Positions 19,301 to 29,595 of a DNA stretch of 64,000 nucleotides are shown here, in pieces (positions within the stretch are counted from its first letter, which is position 1; each line of letters opens with the position of its first letter). The notes beneath the pieces are model-generated. The model saw nothing but the letters and a program-made list of their open reading frames with translations. It was not told the origin of the DNA and did not search any database. The position numbers were made by a program, and so were the translations under genes. The stretch comes from an uncultured Craurococcus sp. (GTDB lineage Bacteria > Pseudomonadota > Alphaproteobacteria > Acetobacterales > Acetobacteraceae), in contig CADCTD010000185.1 in assembly GCA_902805545.1 (NCBI GenBank), positions 33,624 to 97,623 of the forward strand. Reading direction: 5' to 3'.

Positions 19301-19527
19301 CGGGCGACGAGGTCGACCCGCGCCTCGCCGTCCACGATGGCCAGCGCCTCCCATCGGCCCTCCGCATCGGCGATCGCGGTGCGGATCTGGGTATTGCCGA
19401 GCATCAGCCGGACCAGCGTGCCGGGCGTGGCGGTGCCGTGGAGGATAGGGTTCGGGTCGGCGGTGATGCCGTCCCCCGGCGTGCCGGTATCGTTGCGAAG
19501 CCCGATGATGACGGGGGGCATGGCCAT
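16333..19527 (-). CDS. Large Ig-like repeat protein with C-terminal RTX calcium-binding repeats
   Basis: A 1064-residue acidic protein. The N-terminal 200 residues hold two Ig-like modules (HGTATPGTLVRLMLG and VSGTAEAGAIIRAHDG). Four or more modules of about 110 residues follow, each with a phrase like GPAAGNYMPGQALEFTV. Residues about 780-1064 hold RTX nonapeptides such as GGAGDDALAGGAGPDRLIGG and end in the hydrophobic SALSAGDFLFA. No N-terminal signal is seen, so type I secretion is inferred, but no T1SS genes are nearby. Likely a surface adhesin or extracellular matrix protein. The start is MAMPPVIIG; a 25-residue longer frame and an ATG two codons later are alternatives. It heads the YcaO-SARP operon. 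Confidence 0.85.
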   Translation of the reverse strand: MAMPPVIIGLRNDTGTPGDGITADPNPILHGTATPGTLVRLMLGNTQIRTAIADAEGRWEALAIVDGEARVDLVARGPDSDSAPFRLAVDQTAPAAPVLTGFAGDTTGDRSQPIWQTVDTTPAVSGTAEAGAIIRAHDGTRLIGTTVADGSGAWQLALGTLTLGQYHAIGIDAEDGAGNVSARAMLNLRVGETTVPIVTGVTGPAAGNYMPGQALEFTVQFNKPVAVATPPGGTGPLLEVQVGDQVLTASYASSPAPHRLVFRLDLPDGASDQDGIALGGLLQAGGVIRDSSNNLLSGGLAGLPDLSGVLVRADLAGPVLTGITGPAAGNHRAGDTLVFTLAFDEAVVLPPGAPGPALEVMIGGTTWQATLLRQPAANKLSFGLVVEAEAASQTGIALGRLIGGGVVTDRIGNAWSGALGTLPDFSDVLVQADVTPPGIRSVVREGTGPAGLGDSLVIGLQMSEAVAIAAGKAAPVLDLSIGSQAVQATLLASADPAVLRFGFTVPAGLQGQGITLTGLGNPGAITDLAGNALVPDLPASPGLAGLLVDGVAPTASLIVPADGRYIPGQVLRFTLSASEALHLADGQALPSLMVDAGGTIRQALLDLARSSPTALVFTLRVQEGDLARGGIRVTALEDPDSRLQDAAGNPLRITLPGTVLGASIWPADQLAPAFRHMDGAARGGSVDLALVFTEALALAGGAPVLKLLVNGAPMQAALGAGVDGTRLLFHLDLPDGLAPQSIQLTGLDLGGGQLIDRAGNAWDGTGIPAGTALHLGGGAGGAGDDLYLIGSRGELPVEAAGGGRDTVASTVSLTLPAHVEGLVLAAGAGPIGGTGNAGANGITGNESANILSGGAGDDALAGGAGPDRLIGGEGDDLLDGASGLGEADWLSGGPGDDRYTIDGPGDIVVEAPGGGRDTVFVAIPGGGYALPAQVENLVLLGTARTGQGNALDNLLTGNAVANWLSGGPGHDTLDGGAGNDVLFGGAGADRFLLVRGGGADRIGDFTPGTDQIRLEGFGIGSLAGLLAATADQPGGAVIDLGDGDGITLAGIGRSALSAGDFLFA

Positions 19528-19738
19528 CCTGGTCCTGTTCCGAACCAGGGAAGGATCGCGCCCGGAGGTAAAGGAAGCGTGGCGTTGGGGGTGGAATTTC
19601 ACCTGACCGGGGGCCGTGGCGGGATCGGCAACCCCTTGCTATACCGCACCCGCCGGAGCACCCGGGAAGGCGGGGCCGCCGCGCGCCCGGCCACCGGGGG
19701 CGCGGCGGGAAGTCGCCGGAAGAAGGATATCCGACACC

Positions 19739-20503
19739 ATGGCGCGACGCCGTCAGCTCTATGAGGGCAAGGCCAAGATCCTGTTCGAGGGGCCCGAGCC
19801 CGGGACGCTGGTGCAGTACTTCAAGGACGACGCCACCGCCTTCAATTCGCAGAAGAAGGGCACCATCACCGGCAAGGGCGTGCTCAACAACCGGATCAGC
19901 GAGTACCTGATGAGCCGGCTGATGGAGATCGGCATCCCGACCCATTTCATCCGCCGGCTCAACATGCGCGAGCAGCTGATCCGCGAGGTTGAGATCATCC
20001 CCCTCGAGGTCGTGGTGCGGAACGTGGCGGCGGGCAGCCTCTCGACCCGGCTCGGCATCGCCGAGGGGACGCGGCTGCCGCGCTCGATCATCGAGTACTA
20101 CTACAAGAACGATACGCTGAACGATCCGCTCGTCTGCGAGGAGCACATCACCGCCTTCGGCTGGGCGGCGACCCAGGACCTCGACGACATGGTGGCGCTG
20201 GCGCTCCGGGTGAACGACTTCCTCACCGGGCTGATGCTCGGCGTCGGCATCACCCTCGTCGACTTCAAGGTGGAATTCGGCCGGCTCTACGAGAATGACG
20301 AGATGCGGATCGTCCTTGCCGACGAGATCAGCCCCGACAATTGCCGGCTCTGGGACGCCAAGACGGGCGAGAAGATGGACAAGGACCGCTTCCGCCGCGA
20401 TCTCGGCAAGGTCGAGGAAGGCTATCAGGAAGTGGCGAGGCGGCTCGGCATCCTGCCGGAGGCGGGGGTGCGGGACCTCAAGGGGCCGGAGATGATGCAG
20501 TGA
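19739..20503 (+). CDS. purC: Phosphoribosylaminoimidazole-succinocarboxamide synthase
   Basis: A 254-residue SAICAR synthetase that joins CAIR and aspartate in purine synthesis using ATP. Family landmarks are [42 protein letters not shown] and [10 protein letters not shown]. The start [11 protein letters not shown] follows AGAAGGAT. It heads the purC-purS-purQ cluster. Confidence 0.97.
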   Translation: MARRRQLYEGKAKILFEGPEPGTLVQYFKDDATAFNSQKKGTITGKGVLNNRISEYLMSRLMEIGIPTHFIRRLNMREQLIREVEIIPLEVVVRNVAAGSLSTRLGIAEGTRLPRSIIEYYYKNDTLNDPLVCEEHITAFGWAATQDLDDMVALALRVNDFLTGLMLGVGITLVDFKVEFGRLYENDEMRIVLADEISPDNCRLWDAKTGEKMDKDRFRRDLGKVEEGYQEVARRLGILPEAGVRDLKGPEMMQ

Positions 20504-20566
20504 CCCTCCGGTCGCCAAGGGGCGGGGGCGGAGCCAGGCACCGCAGGCGTGGATCGGAGGGTTGAG

Positions 20567-20806
20567 ATGAAGGCGAAGGTTACGGTGATGCCGAAGGCCG
20601 GCGTGCTCGACCCCCAGGGCAAGGCGATCGGCCATGCGCTCGCCGGGCTCGGCTTCGAGGGCGTCGGCGAGGTGCGGGCCGGCAAGGTGATCGAGCTGGA
20701 GCTGGCCGAGACCGACCCCGCCAAGGCGAGGGCCGCCGCCGAGGCGATGGCGCGGAAGCTGCTCGCCAATACGGTGATCGAGAGCTTCAGCGTGACGCTC
20801 GACTGA
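20567..20806 (+). CDS. purS: Phosphoribosylformylglycinamidine synthase subunit PurS
   Basis: A 79-residue subunit of the FGAM synthase complex, bridging PurL and PurQ. The sequence MKAKVTVMPKAGVLDPQGKA and GVGEVRAGKVIELEL match the family. It is preceded by GGAGGGTTGAG. It lies 63 bp after purC; purL sits 2.2 kb downstream. Confidence 0.96.
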   Translation: MKAKVTVMPKAGVLDPQGKAIGHALAGLGFEGVGEVRAGKVIELELAETDPAKARAAAEAMARKLLANTVIESFSVTLD

Positions 20807-20864
20807 TGCGGTCCGATGGCCGGAGCCCCGAAGGATGGAAGCGGCCCGCGCCGAAGGCCATGCC

Positions 20865-21101
20865 ATGAAGACCTCGCTCTTCATCATGCTGGGGCTCACG
20901 GTGGTGATCGCCATCGGCCTGCGCTGGCGTGAGGAGCGGGTGGCGGCGCTGCGGCCGGTGGCGCCCGCGCGGCGGCGGGGCTTCCTCGCCGCGCAGAAGC
21001 ATCGGCTGAACCGCTGGCTGACCGCCGCGACGCTCGCGGCGCTGACGACATTGCTGGTCCTGGGCGGGCTGCATTGGCTGCGCGTCTGGCAGGGAGGTTA
21101 G
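20865..21101 (+). CDS. Small membrane protein inside the purine cluster
   Basis: A 78-residue protein with a hydrophobic N-terminal helix ([16 protein letters not shown]), a basic linker ([16 protein letters not shown]) and a second hydrophobic helix ([21 protein letters not shown]). This fits a two-helix inner-membrane protein. An in-frame ATG at 20835 would add 10 residues. It lies between purS and purQ with 5 bp to purQ, so it must be co-transcribed. Function is unknown. Confidence 0.7.
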   Translation: MKTSLFIMLGLTVVIAIGLRWREERVAALRPVAPARRRGFLAAQKHRLNRWLTAATLAALTTLLVLGGLHWLRVWQGG

Positions 21102-21106
21102 GGCAG

Positions 21107-21805
21107 ATGCAGGCAGGGATCGTGATGTTCCCCGGCACCAACCGGGAACGCGACATGGCGCTGGCGCTCCAGCGCGCGACGGGCCAGCGGCCCGCCATGC
21201 TCTGGCACCGGGACACCGAGCTGCCGGCCGGCACGGACCTCGTCGTGCTGCCGGGCGGCTTCTCCTATGGCGACTACCTCCGCTGCGGGGCGATGGCGGC
21301 GCAGAGCCCGATCATGCGGGCGATCCACGACTTCGCCGGGCGGGGCGGGCATGTGCTCGGCGTCTGCAACGGCTTCCAGATGCTGGTCGAGGCGGGGCTG
21401 CTGCCGGGCGCGCTGCTCCGCAACGCCTCGCTCCGCTTCCTCTCCATGGACTGCCACATGCGGGTGGAGCGGACCGACACCGCCTATACCGGCCGCTTCC
21501 AGCGCGGCCAGGTCTTCCGCGCCACCATGGCGCATGGCGACGGCAACTACTTCGCCGACGAGGCGACGCTCGACCGGCTGGAGGGCGAGGGGCTGGTCGC
21601 GCTCCGCTATGCGACGCCCTCGGGCGAGGTGACGCCATCCGCCAACCGCAACGGCAGCGCGCGGAACATCGCCGGCATCCTCTCGCCCAACCTGCGGGTG
21701 CTCGGGCTGATGCCGCATCCGGAGAACCAGACTGACCCGCTGATCGACGGGACGGACGGGCTGCCGCTCTTCGCGGGGCTGGCGGAGGCGCTGGCCCCCG
21801 CCTGA
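21107..21805 (+). CDS. purQ: Phosphoribosylformylglycinamidine synthase subunit PurQ
   Basis: A 232-residue class I glutamine amidotransferase that supplies ammonia to PurL. Landmarks are [28 protein letters not shown], the nucleophilic Cys in GVCNGFQML, and the His-Glu pair in LMPHPENQ. It ends 4 bp before the stop of the convergent LCCL-OmpA gene. Confidence 0.97.
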   Translation: MQAGIVMFPGTNRERDMALALQRATGQRPAMLWHRDTELPAGTDLVVLPGGFSYGDYLRCGAMAAQSPIMRAIHDFAGRGGHVLGVCNGFQMLVEAGLLPGALLRNASLRFLSMDCHMRVERTDTAYTGRFQRGQVFRATMAHGDGNYFADEATLDRLEGEGLVALRYATPSGEVTPSANRNGSARNIAGILSPNLRVLGLMPHPENQTDPLIDGTDGLPLFAGLAEALAPA

Positions 21806-21809
21806 CCGG

Positions 21810-22919
21810 CTACAGCTTCGCCGCCTGCACCCGGCGGTTCAGCGACCGGCCGCTCTCGCTCGCATTGTCGGCGATCGGCTCGTTCGGGCCCTTGCCCTCC
21901 ACCGTGAGGCGCTCGGCGGCGATGCCGTTCGCGGCCAGCCACTGCCGCACGCTCTCCGCCCGTCGCTGGGAGAGAGGGATGTTGATCGCCGGCGTCCCCG
22001 TCGCATCGGTATGGCCGGTGAGGCGGAGGCGGAGCGCCGGGTCGGCCGCCAGCGCATCGCGCAGCTGGGTCAGCACCGGGGCGGCATTGACGTCGAGGTC
22101 GGCCGAGTTGGTGCGGAAGGTGATGTAGAGCTGCACCTGGCCGGTGCGCTGCAGCGTCTCGGCGACCGGCGCCTGGACCGGGGCGGCGGATTTCGCCGCG
22201 CGCGGGTCGCCGGTGAAGCGGTAGCTGGCGTTGTAGGCGCCGTAATTCTGGCTCTGCACGCCGTTGCGGGTGGTGCCCGGGTAGCGCGGGGCGCCGGGCA
22301 GCATCTGCATCGAGACGCTGCCGCCGGTCTGGGCGATCATGCCGGCATGGACGGCGGCGCGGCAGGTGGCGCTGTCGGCCGTGTAGGTGTCGGTGCCCCA
22401 GACGGGGCCGCGCAGCGTCGCCTCGCCGGGGCAGAGGCAGCTGACGGCCTCGTCGCTGTCGGCATGGCTGCTCATGTTGTCGGGGCAGAGCTGCGGGGTG
22501 GAGGGGGTGGTGGCAGCCTGGCGGCGGGCCTCGCCCTGGAAGCGGTAGCTGGCGCCATAGGCCCCGTAATTCTGGCTCTGCACGCCGTTCCGGGTGGTGC
22601 CGGGGTAGCGCGGCTGGCCGGGCAGCATCTCGACCGTCACCGTGCCGCCGCGGCGCCCGAGCAGCCCGGCATGGAGCGCGGCGCGGCAGGTGCCGCTGTC
22701 GGCCGTATAGGTGTCGGTACCCCAGACGGGGCCGCTACCCATCTGCTCGGCCGGGCAGGTGCAGGTCAGCACCTCGTCGCTGTCGGCGTAGGCATCCATG
22801 TTGTCGGGGCACTGGCTCGGCGCCACGGCGCCCTTGGCCGGCCCCTCGAGCGGCTGGGCGGGCACCGGCGCGGCGGCGAGCATCAAGGGCAGGAGCAGCG
22901 ACAGGAGCGCGCGAGGCAT
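21810..22919 (-). CDS. Tandem LCCL domain protein with C-terminal OmpA domain
   Basis: A 369-residue exported protein. The signal peptide ends near VPAQP. Two LCCL domains (residues about 37-127 and 145-235) each contain GPVWGTDTYTADS, a conserved Cys and the repeated phrase PRYPGTTRNGVQSQNYGAY, and each has further Cys residues that can form disulfides. The OmpA/MotB peptidoglycan-binding domain (about 258-369) has LTGHTDATGTP and LSQRRAESVRQWL. It is probably an outer-envelope protein anchored to peptidoglycan. The ligand of the LCCL domains is unknown. It is divergent from purL. Confidence 0.88.
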   Translation of the reverse strand: MPRALLSLLLPLMLAAAPVPAQPLEGPAKGAVAPSQCPDNMDAYADSDEVLTCTCPAEQMGSGPVWGTDTYTADSGTCRAALHAGLLGRRGGTVTVEMLPGQPRYPGTTRNGVQSQNYGAYGASYRFQGEARRQAATTPSTPQLCPDNMSSHADSDEAVSCLCPGEATLRGPVWGTDTYTADSATCRAAVHAGMIAQTGGSVSMQMLPGAPRYPGTTRNGVQSQNYGAYNASYRFTGDPRAAKSAAPVQAPVAETLQRTGQVQLYITFRTNSADLDVNAAPVLTQLRDALAADPALRLRLTGHTDATGTPAINIPLSQRRAESVRQWLAANGIAAERLTVEGKGPNEPIADNASESGRSLNRRVQAAKL

Positions 22920-23015
22920 GGCAGGTCTTCCCAGGCTGGGCGCGCCGGCCCCCTGCCAGCCGCGCCTTTCCTGCTATAACCGCCGATAGTCCGGCCGTAT
23001 GGGAATCCCGACCGC

Positions 23016-25235
<2,220 letters not shown>

Positions 25236-25240
25236 CCGGG

Positions 25241-25474
25241 ATGGCGATGCAACCTGCGGAGATCGAGGCGCTGATCAAGGCGGCGCTCCCCGATGCCGTG
25301 GTCACCATCGAGGATCTGGCGGGGGACGGCGACCACTACGCCGCCACCGTGGTCTCGGAGGCTTTCCGCGGCCGCAGCCGGGTCCAGCAGCACCAGCTTG
25401 TCTACGCCGCCCTGCGCGGCCGCATGGGGGGCGAGCTGCACGCCCTCGCCCTGCAGACCTCCGCCCCTGCCTGA
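25241..25474 (+). CDS. BolA family protein
   Basis: A 77-residue BolA/IbaG-type protein. The pattern IEALIKAALPDAVVTIEDLAGDGDHY and VVSEAFRGRSRVQQHQLVY matches the family. BolA proteins bind monothiol glutaredoxins and share a [2Fe-2S] cluster; the glutaredoxin gene follows after 18 bp, supporting this role. It starts 5 bp after purL. Confidence 0.93.
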   Translation: MAMQPAEIEALIKAALPDAVVTIEDLAGDGDHYAATVVSEAFRGRSRVQQHQLVYAALRGRMGGELHALALQTSAPA

Positions 25475-25492
25475 GCTTATGGAGCCCACATC

Positions 25493-25831
25493 ATGACGAA
25501 TCCTGTCTTCGAACGCATCGAGAGCGAGATCAAGGCCAACCCGGTCGTCCTCTACATGAAGGGCACGCCGGTCTTCCCGCAATGCGGCTTCTCCGCCCGC
25601 GTCGTCCAGATCCTCAGCCATGTCGGCGTGCCGTTCAAAGGCGTGAACGTGCTCGAGGACATGGAAATCCGCGAGGGCATCAAGGCCTATGCCAACTGGC
25701 CGACCATCCCGCAGCTCTATGTCCAGGGCGAGTTCGTCGGCGGCTGCGACATCATCATGGAGATGTTCCAGGCGGGCGAGCTGCAGTCCATGCTGAAGGA
25801 GAAGGGCCTCCCGGTCTCCGCCGAGGCCTGA
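25493..25831 (+). CDS. grxD: Monothiol glutaredoxin Grx4 family
   Basis: A 112-residue glutaredoxin with the CGFS active site (Cys31), KGTP near residue 23, the WPTIPQLYV glutathione-binding segment, and GGCDIIMEM. It carries and transfers [2Fe-2S] clusters, probably together with the BolA protein encoded just upstream. A GGGGATGCC hairpin follows. Confidence 0.96.
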   Translation: MTNPVFERIESEIKANPVVLYMKGTPVFPQCGFSARVVQILSHVGVPFKGVNVLEDMEIREGIKAYANWPTIPQLYVQGEFVGGCDIIMEMFQAGELQSMLKEKGLPVSAEA

Positions 25832-25845
25832 TCCACGCCGGTTAC

Positions 25846-25868
25846 GGGGATGCCTGCCCGGCATCCCC
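25846..25868 (+). terminator. Hairpin after grxD, possible terminator
   Basis: A perfect 9-bp stem (GGGGATGCC / GGCATCCCC) with a TGCCC loop, 14 bp after the grxD stop. There is no T-tract, so intrinsic termination is uncertain, but it marks the end of the purL-bolA-grxD run. Confidence 0.5.
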
Positions 25869-25900
25869 GACACGCCCGGAATTCATTCCGCCCGGGTGCT

Positions 25901-25947
25901 GACGAATTGTATTCACAAAAATAATATGACGGTGTTGTGTACTCGCT
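25901..25947 (+). promoter_or_regulatory. AT-rich island upstream of the AAA+ ATPase gene
   Basis: A short stretch with about 65% AT in a 70% GC setting, including AATTGTATTCACAAAAATAA. It lies 30-75 bp before the TTG start of the Lon-like ATPase and is probably its promoter region. No convincing sigma70 pair with correct spacing was identified. Confidence 0.35.
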
Positions 25948-25977
25948 CTTCCGTGACCGCGTGAGCGAGGCCCTCCA

Positions 25978-27483
25978 TTGCCCGACACCAATCTGCAGAC
26001 CGACTCCCTCGTCGCGCCCGCGGCCGGACAGACCGCCGATGACGGCGTCTCGGACGCCGCGCTCCTCTTCGGCAATGCTGCCAGCCCGCCGCTCTGGCTC
26101 TGGCTGACCATCGAGCCGGCCGAGCTCACCGCCCTCGAGGCCGCGCTGCTGCGGCATCTCCGCTCCGCCCTCTTCCCGTCCCGCATCGGCGAGGATGCGG
26201 TGCGGCCGGGCGACGATGCAGGGCTGCTCGATTTCGCCACCCGCTTCGGGGCGATCGCGGCCCGATTCGCCGAGGGCCCGGCCCTGGTGCTGGCCGCAGC
26301 GCGCATCGTGGCCGAGCGCGGCGGACCGCTCTGCCGGCAGGGGGCGCTGGCCTGCATCGAGACGCTGCACTACCGGCTGCATGGCGAGGCGCGCGGCCTC
26401 GGCGGGGATTCGGGGCGACTGCGGCATTTCGTGCTGGCGGCGCGGCTTTCGGCCGACCTCTGGCTGCGCTTCATGCCGGGGCCGGAGAACGCCCGGCCGC
26501 TGCCCGCCCGGCTGGCCGAGGCGCTGAACCTGCCGACCCAGCCCCCGGCCCCGGCCGCCGCGCCGCCCCCGCCGCCGCCGCCCGCACTCGCGGCCGGCAG
26601 CCAGGCCGTGGTCCTCCAGCCCTTCACCGCGCCGAACGAGCGTGCGGAGTGGCAGAGCTATCAGCCGCTGACCACGCCGCTGCCGCTGCGCCGGGTGCCG
26701 CGCGACGCCCTCGCCCGGCTCGGCAAGCTGGCCGAGGCGGCGCCGGGCTTCGCCGCGCCGCTGGCCGAGATCCGGCGGACGCTGGCGCTCGCCGCCCATG
26801 CCGGGCGGCCCTCGCCGCGGCTCCGGCCGATCCTGCTCGTCGGCCCGCCCGGCGTCGGCAAGACCTGGTTCGCCCGGCGGCTGGCGGCGGCGCTCGAGCT
26901 GCCCTTCGCCAGCCTCAACCTCGGCGGCGCGACGGACAACCGCTGCCTGCAGGGCACGGCGCGCGGCTGGTCCGCCACCACCCCGGCCTGGCCGATCGCC
27001 GAGATGGCGCGGCTCTCCGCCCCCAACCCGGTCTTCTTCCTCGACGAGATCGAGAAGGCCGGCGGCCAGCGCGACACCAATGGCCGCGCCCACGATACGC
27101 TGCTGGCGATGATCGAGCCGGAGAGCGCCTCCGCCTGGTTCGACGAATGCCTGCGCACGGCGGCCGACCTGCGCCATGCGATCTGGATCATGGCAGCGAA
27201 CGAGACGCGGGGCATCAGCGCGCCGCTGCTCTCGCGCCTCTCGGTCCACCATATCGAGCCGCCGCCGGCGAGCGCCTTCGACGGCACCTATGCCGGGCTG
27301 CTCTCCGGCATCGCCGAGGATATGGGCTGCGTGGCGGCCGACCTGCCGCCGCTCGAGGGCGAGACGCGGGCGGCGCTGCGCCGGGCTTTCGCCGGGCACC
27401 GCAACCTGCGGCGGCTGCGGGCGCAGATGGAGGAATGCCTCGGCATCGCGGCCGAGGCGGCTCTTTCCGCCCCGCGCTGCTGA
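25978..27483 (+). CDS. Lon-like AAA+ ATPase lacking the protease domain
   Basis: A 501-residue ATPase with a TTG start (no in-frame ATG or GTG nearby; GCGAGG lies upstream). The N-terminal 190 residues are unrecognised, followed by a proline-rich linker ([15 protein letters not shown]). The AAA+ core has Walker A GPPGVGKT (289-296), Walker B VFFLDEIEKA (352-361) and a sensor region IMAANETRGISAPLLSRLS. The core resembles Lon, but the protein stops soon after the small AAA lid and has no Ser-Lys protease. A regulatory unfoldase or MoxR-like role is possible. It is followed 33 bp later by nadE. Confidence 0.8.
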   Translation: MPDTNLQTDSLVAPAAGQTADDGVSDAALLFGNAASPPLWLWLTIEPAELTALEAALLRHLRSALFPSRIGEDAVRPGDDAGLLDFATRFGAIAARFAEGPALVLAAARIVAERGGPLCRQGALACIETLHYRLHGEARGLGGDSGRLRHFVLAARLSADLWLRFMPGPENARPLPARLAEALNLPTQPPAPAAAPPPPPPPALAAGSQAVVLQPFTAPNERAEWQSYQPLTTPLPLRRVPRDALARLGKLAEAAPGFAAPLAEIRRTLALAAHAGRPSPRLRPILLVGPPGVGKTWFARRLAAALELPFASLNLGGATDNRCLQGTARGWSATTPAWPIAEMARLSAPNPVFFLDEIEKAGGQRDTNGRAHDTLLAMIEPESASAWFDECLRTAADLRHAIWIMAANETRGISAPLLSRLSVHHIEPPPASAFDGTYAGLLSGIAEDMGCVAADLPPLEGETRAALRRAFAGHRNLRRLRAQMEECLGIAAEAALSAPRC

Positions 27484-27516
27484 CGAAAGGCCAGGAGCGG
27501 CGTTATTCTCCCCAGG

Positions 27517-29562
27517 ATGACGCCCTTTCACTCGCTCTACCGGCATGGCTTCGCCCGTGTCGCCGCCTGCACCATCCGCTCCGCGCTGGCCGACCCGGCG
27601 AGCAATGCGGCGGAGATCCTCCGCGTGGCGCGGGAGTGCCATGGGCGGGGGGCGGCCGTCGCCGTCTTCCCGGAGCTCGCCCTCTCCGCCTATTCGATCG
27701 AGGACCTGCTGCTGCAGGACGCGCTGCTCGATGCGGTGGAGGCGGCGGCGGCCGAACTGGTCGAGGCATCGCGCGAGCTGCTGCCGGTGCTGGTGGTGGG
27801 CGCCCCGCTCCGCCATGCCGGGCGGGTCTACAACACGGCGCTCGTCATCCATCGCGGCCGCCTGCTCGGCGTGGTGCCGAAGACCTACCTGCCGACCTAC
27901 CGGGAATTCTACGAGAAGCGGCAGGTCGCCGAAGGCCATGGCGCACCGCCGGGCGATATCCGCCTCGCCGGGCAGTCGGCTCCCTTCACCGCCAACCTGC
28001 TCTTCGAGGCGGAGGACGTGCCGGGCCTCGTGCTGCACACCGAGATCTGCGAGGATTTCTGGGTGCCGATCCCGCCGAGCGGCGCGGCGGCCCTGGCGGG
28101 CGCCACGGTGCTGCTCAACATCAGCGGCAGCCCCATCACCATCGGCAAGGCGGAGACGCGGCGGCTGCTCTGCCAGTCGCAATCGGCCCGTTGCCTCGCG
28201 GCTTACGTCTACACCGCGGCCGGCGCCGGCGAATCGACCACCGAGGTCGCCTGGGACGGCCAGGCGGAGATCTTCGAGAACGGCGCGCTGCTGGCGGAGA
28301 CGGAGCGTTTCCCCATGGCGGCGCAGATGGCGGTCGCCGATATCGACCTCGACCTGCTGCGGCAGGAGCGGATGCGCCAGGGCACCTTCGACGACAACCG
28401 GCGCAACACCCCGGCGGCCGCAAGCTTCCGCCGCATCCCCTTCCGCCTCGACCCGCCCGGCGCCGATCTCGGGCTGGAGCGGCCGATCGAGCGCTTCCCC
28501 TTCGTCCCCGCCAACCCCGAGCGCCTCGCCCAGGATTGCTACGAGGCCTACAACATCCAGGTCGCCGGCCTCGTGCAGCGGCTGGAGGCGGCGCGGATCA
28601 AGCGCATCGTCATCGGCGTCTCGGGCGGGCTCGACAGCACCCAGGCGCTGATCGTCGCCGCCAAGGCGATGGACCTGCTGGGCCGGCCACGCACCGACAT
28701 CATCGCCTTCACCATGCCGGGCTTCGGCACCTCCGAGGGCACCAAGGGCAATGCGCACCGGCTGATGGCCTCGCTCGGCGTCGCGGCGCGGGAGCTCGAC
28801 ATCCGCCCCGCGGCGCGGCAGATGCTCGGCGATCTCGGCCATCCCTTCGCCGAGGGCAAGCCGGTCTACGACATCACCTTCGAGAACGTGCAGGCCGGGC
28901 TGCGCACCGACTACCTGTTCCGCGCCGCCAACTTCCATGACGGCATCGTGCTCGGCACGGGCGACCTGTCGGAGCTGGCGCTGGGCTGGTGCACCTATGG
29001 CGTCGGCGACCAGATGTCGCATTACAACGTCAACTCGGGCGTGCCGAAGACGCTGATCCAGCACCTGATCCGCTGGGTCATCGCCTCGGATCAGTTCAGC
29101 AACGAGGTGGGCGAGGTGCTCGGCGCCATCCTCGACACCGAGATCTCGCCGGAGCTGGTCCCCGCCGAGGACGGCGAGGCGCTGCAGAGCACCGAGGCCA
29201 AGGTCGGCCCCTATGCGCTGCAGGACTTCAACCTCTACTACACGCTGCGCTACGGCTTCCGCCCGTCGAAGATCGCCTTCCTGGCGCTGCGGGCCTGGGG
29301 GGATGCGGCGCGCGGCAACTGGCCGCCGCATTTCCCGGAGGCGAAGCGCAACGCATACCCCCTGGCCGAGATCAGGCAGTGGCTGGAGGTCTTCCTCAGC
29401 CGCTTCTTCGGCTTCAGCCAGTTCAAGCGCAGCGCCATGCCGAACGGGCCGAAGGTGGCGGCCGGCGGTTCGCTCTCGCCGCGCGGCGACTGGCGCGCGC
29501 CCTCCGATGGCAATGCCCGCGTCTGGCTCGAGGAATTGCGGCGGAACGTGCCGGAAGGGTGA
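27517..29562 (+). CDS. nadE: Glutamine-dependent NAD+ synthetase
   Basis: A 681-residue two-domain enzyme that amidates nicotinic acid adenine dinucleotide to NAD+. The N-terminal nitrilase-type glutaminase has the triad Glu53 ([11 protein letters not shown]), Lys121 (VPKTYLP) and Cys177 (EICEDFW). The synthetase domain has the ATP pyrophosphatase loop SGGLDS (368-373) and [13 protein letters not shown]. The length matches the long, mycobacterial-type NadE. Confidence 0.96.
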   Translation: MTPFHSLYRHGFARVAACTIRSALADPASNAAEILRVARECHGRGAAVAVFPELALSAYSIEDLLLQDALLDAVEAAAAELVEASRELLPVLVVGAPLRHAGRVYNTALVIHRGRLLGVVPKTYLPTYREFYEKRQVAEGHGAPPGDIRLAGQSAPFTANLLFEAEDVPGLVLHTEICEDFWVPIPPSGAAALAGATVLLNISGSPITIGKAETRRLLCQSQSARCLAAYVYTAAGAGESTTEVAWDGQAEIFENGALLAETERFPMAAQMAVADIDLDLLRQERMRQGTFDDNRRNTPAAASFRRIPFRLDPPGADLGLERPIERFPFVPANPERLAQDCYEAYNIQVAGLVQRLEAARIKRIVIGVSGGLDSTQALIVAAKAMDLLGRPRTDIIAFTMPGFGTSEGTKGNAHRLMASLGVAARELDIRPAARQMLGDLGHPFAEGKPVYDITFENVQAGLRTDYLFRAANFHDGIVLGTGDLSELALGWCTYGVGDQMSHYNVNSGVPKTLIQHLIRWVIASDQFSNEVGEVLGAILDTEISPELVPAEDGEALQSTEAKVGPYALQDFNLYYTLRYGFRPSKIAFLALRAWGDAARGNWPPHFPEAKRNAYPLAEIRQWLEVFLSRFFGFSQFKRSAMPNGPKVAAGGSLSPRGDWRAPSDGNARVWLEELRRNVPEG

Positions 29563-29595
29563 AAATCCGCCGCGCCAATCCGCCGTTCAAGCGGC

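Noticed and set aside
15038..19527. RiPP (azole peptide) biosynthetic cluster
   Set aside because: No precursor peptide, dehydrogenase, E1-like protein or exporter was found; only the YcaO enzyme supports it.
16153..19764. A 1203-codon plus-strand open frame
   Set aside because: It is the antisense shadow of the Ig-like/RTX gene and YcaO; the repeated sense codons produce the long frame.
22226..22600. Direct DNA repeats within the OmpA-type gene taken as possible mobile or CRISPR-like repeats
   Set aside because: They encode the two LCCL domains in frame, so they are domain duplication.
25717..29331. A 1204-codon minus-strand open frame
   Set aside because: It lies opposite grxD, the AAA+ ATPase and nadE, whose active-site motifs are intact. 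Its translation is Arg/Gly-rich low-complexity sequence with no domain.
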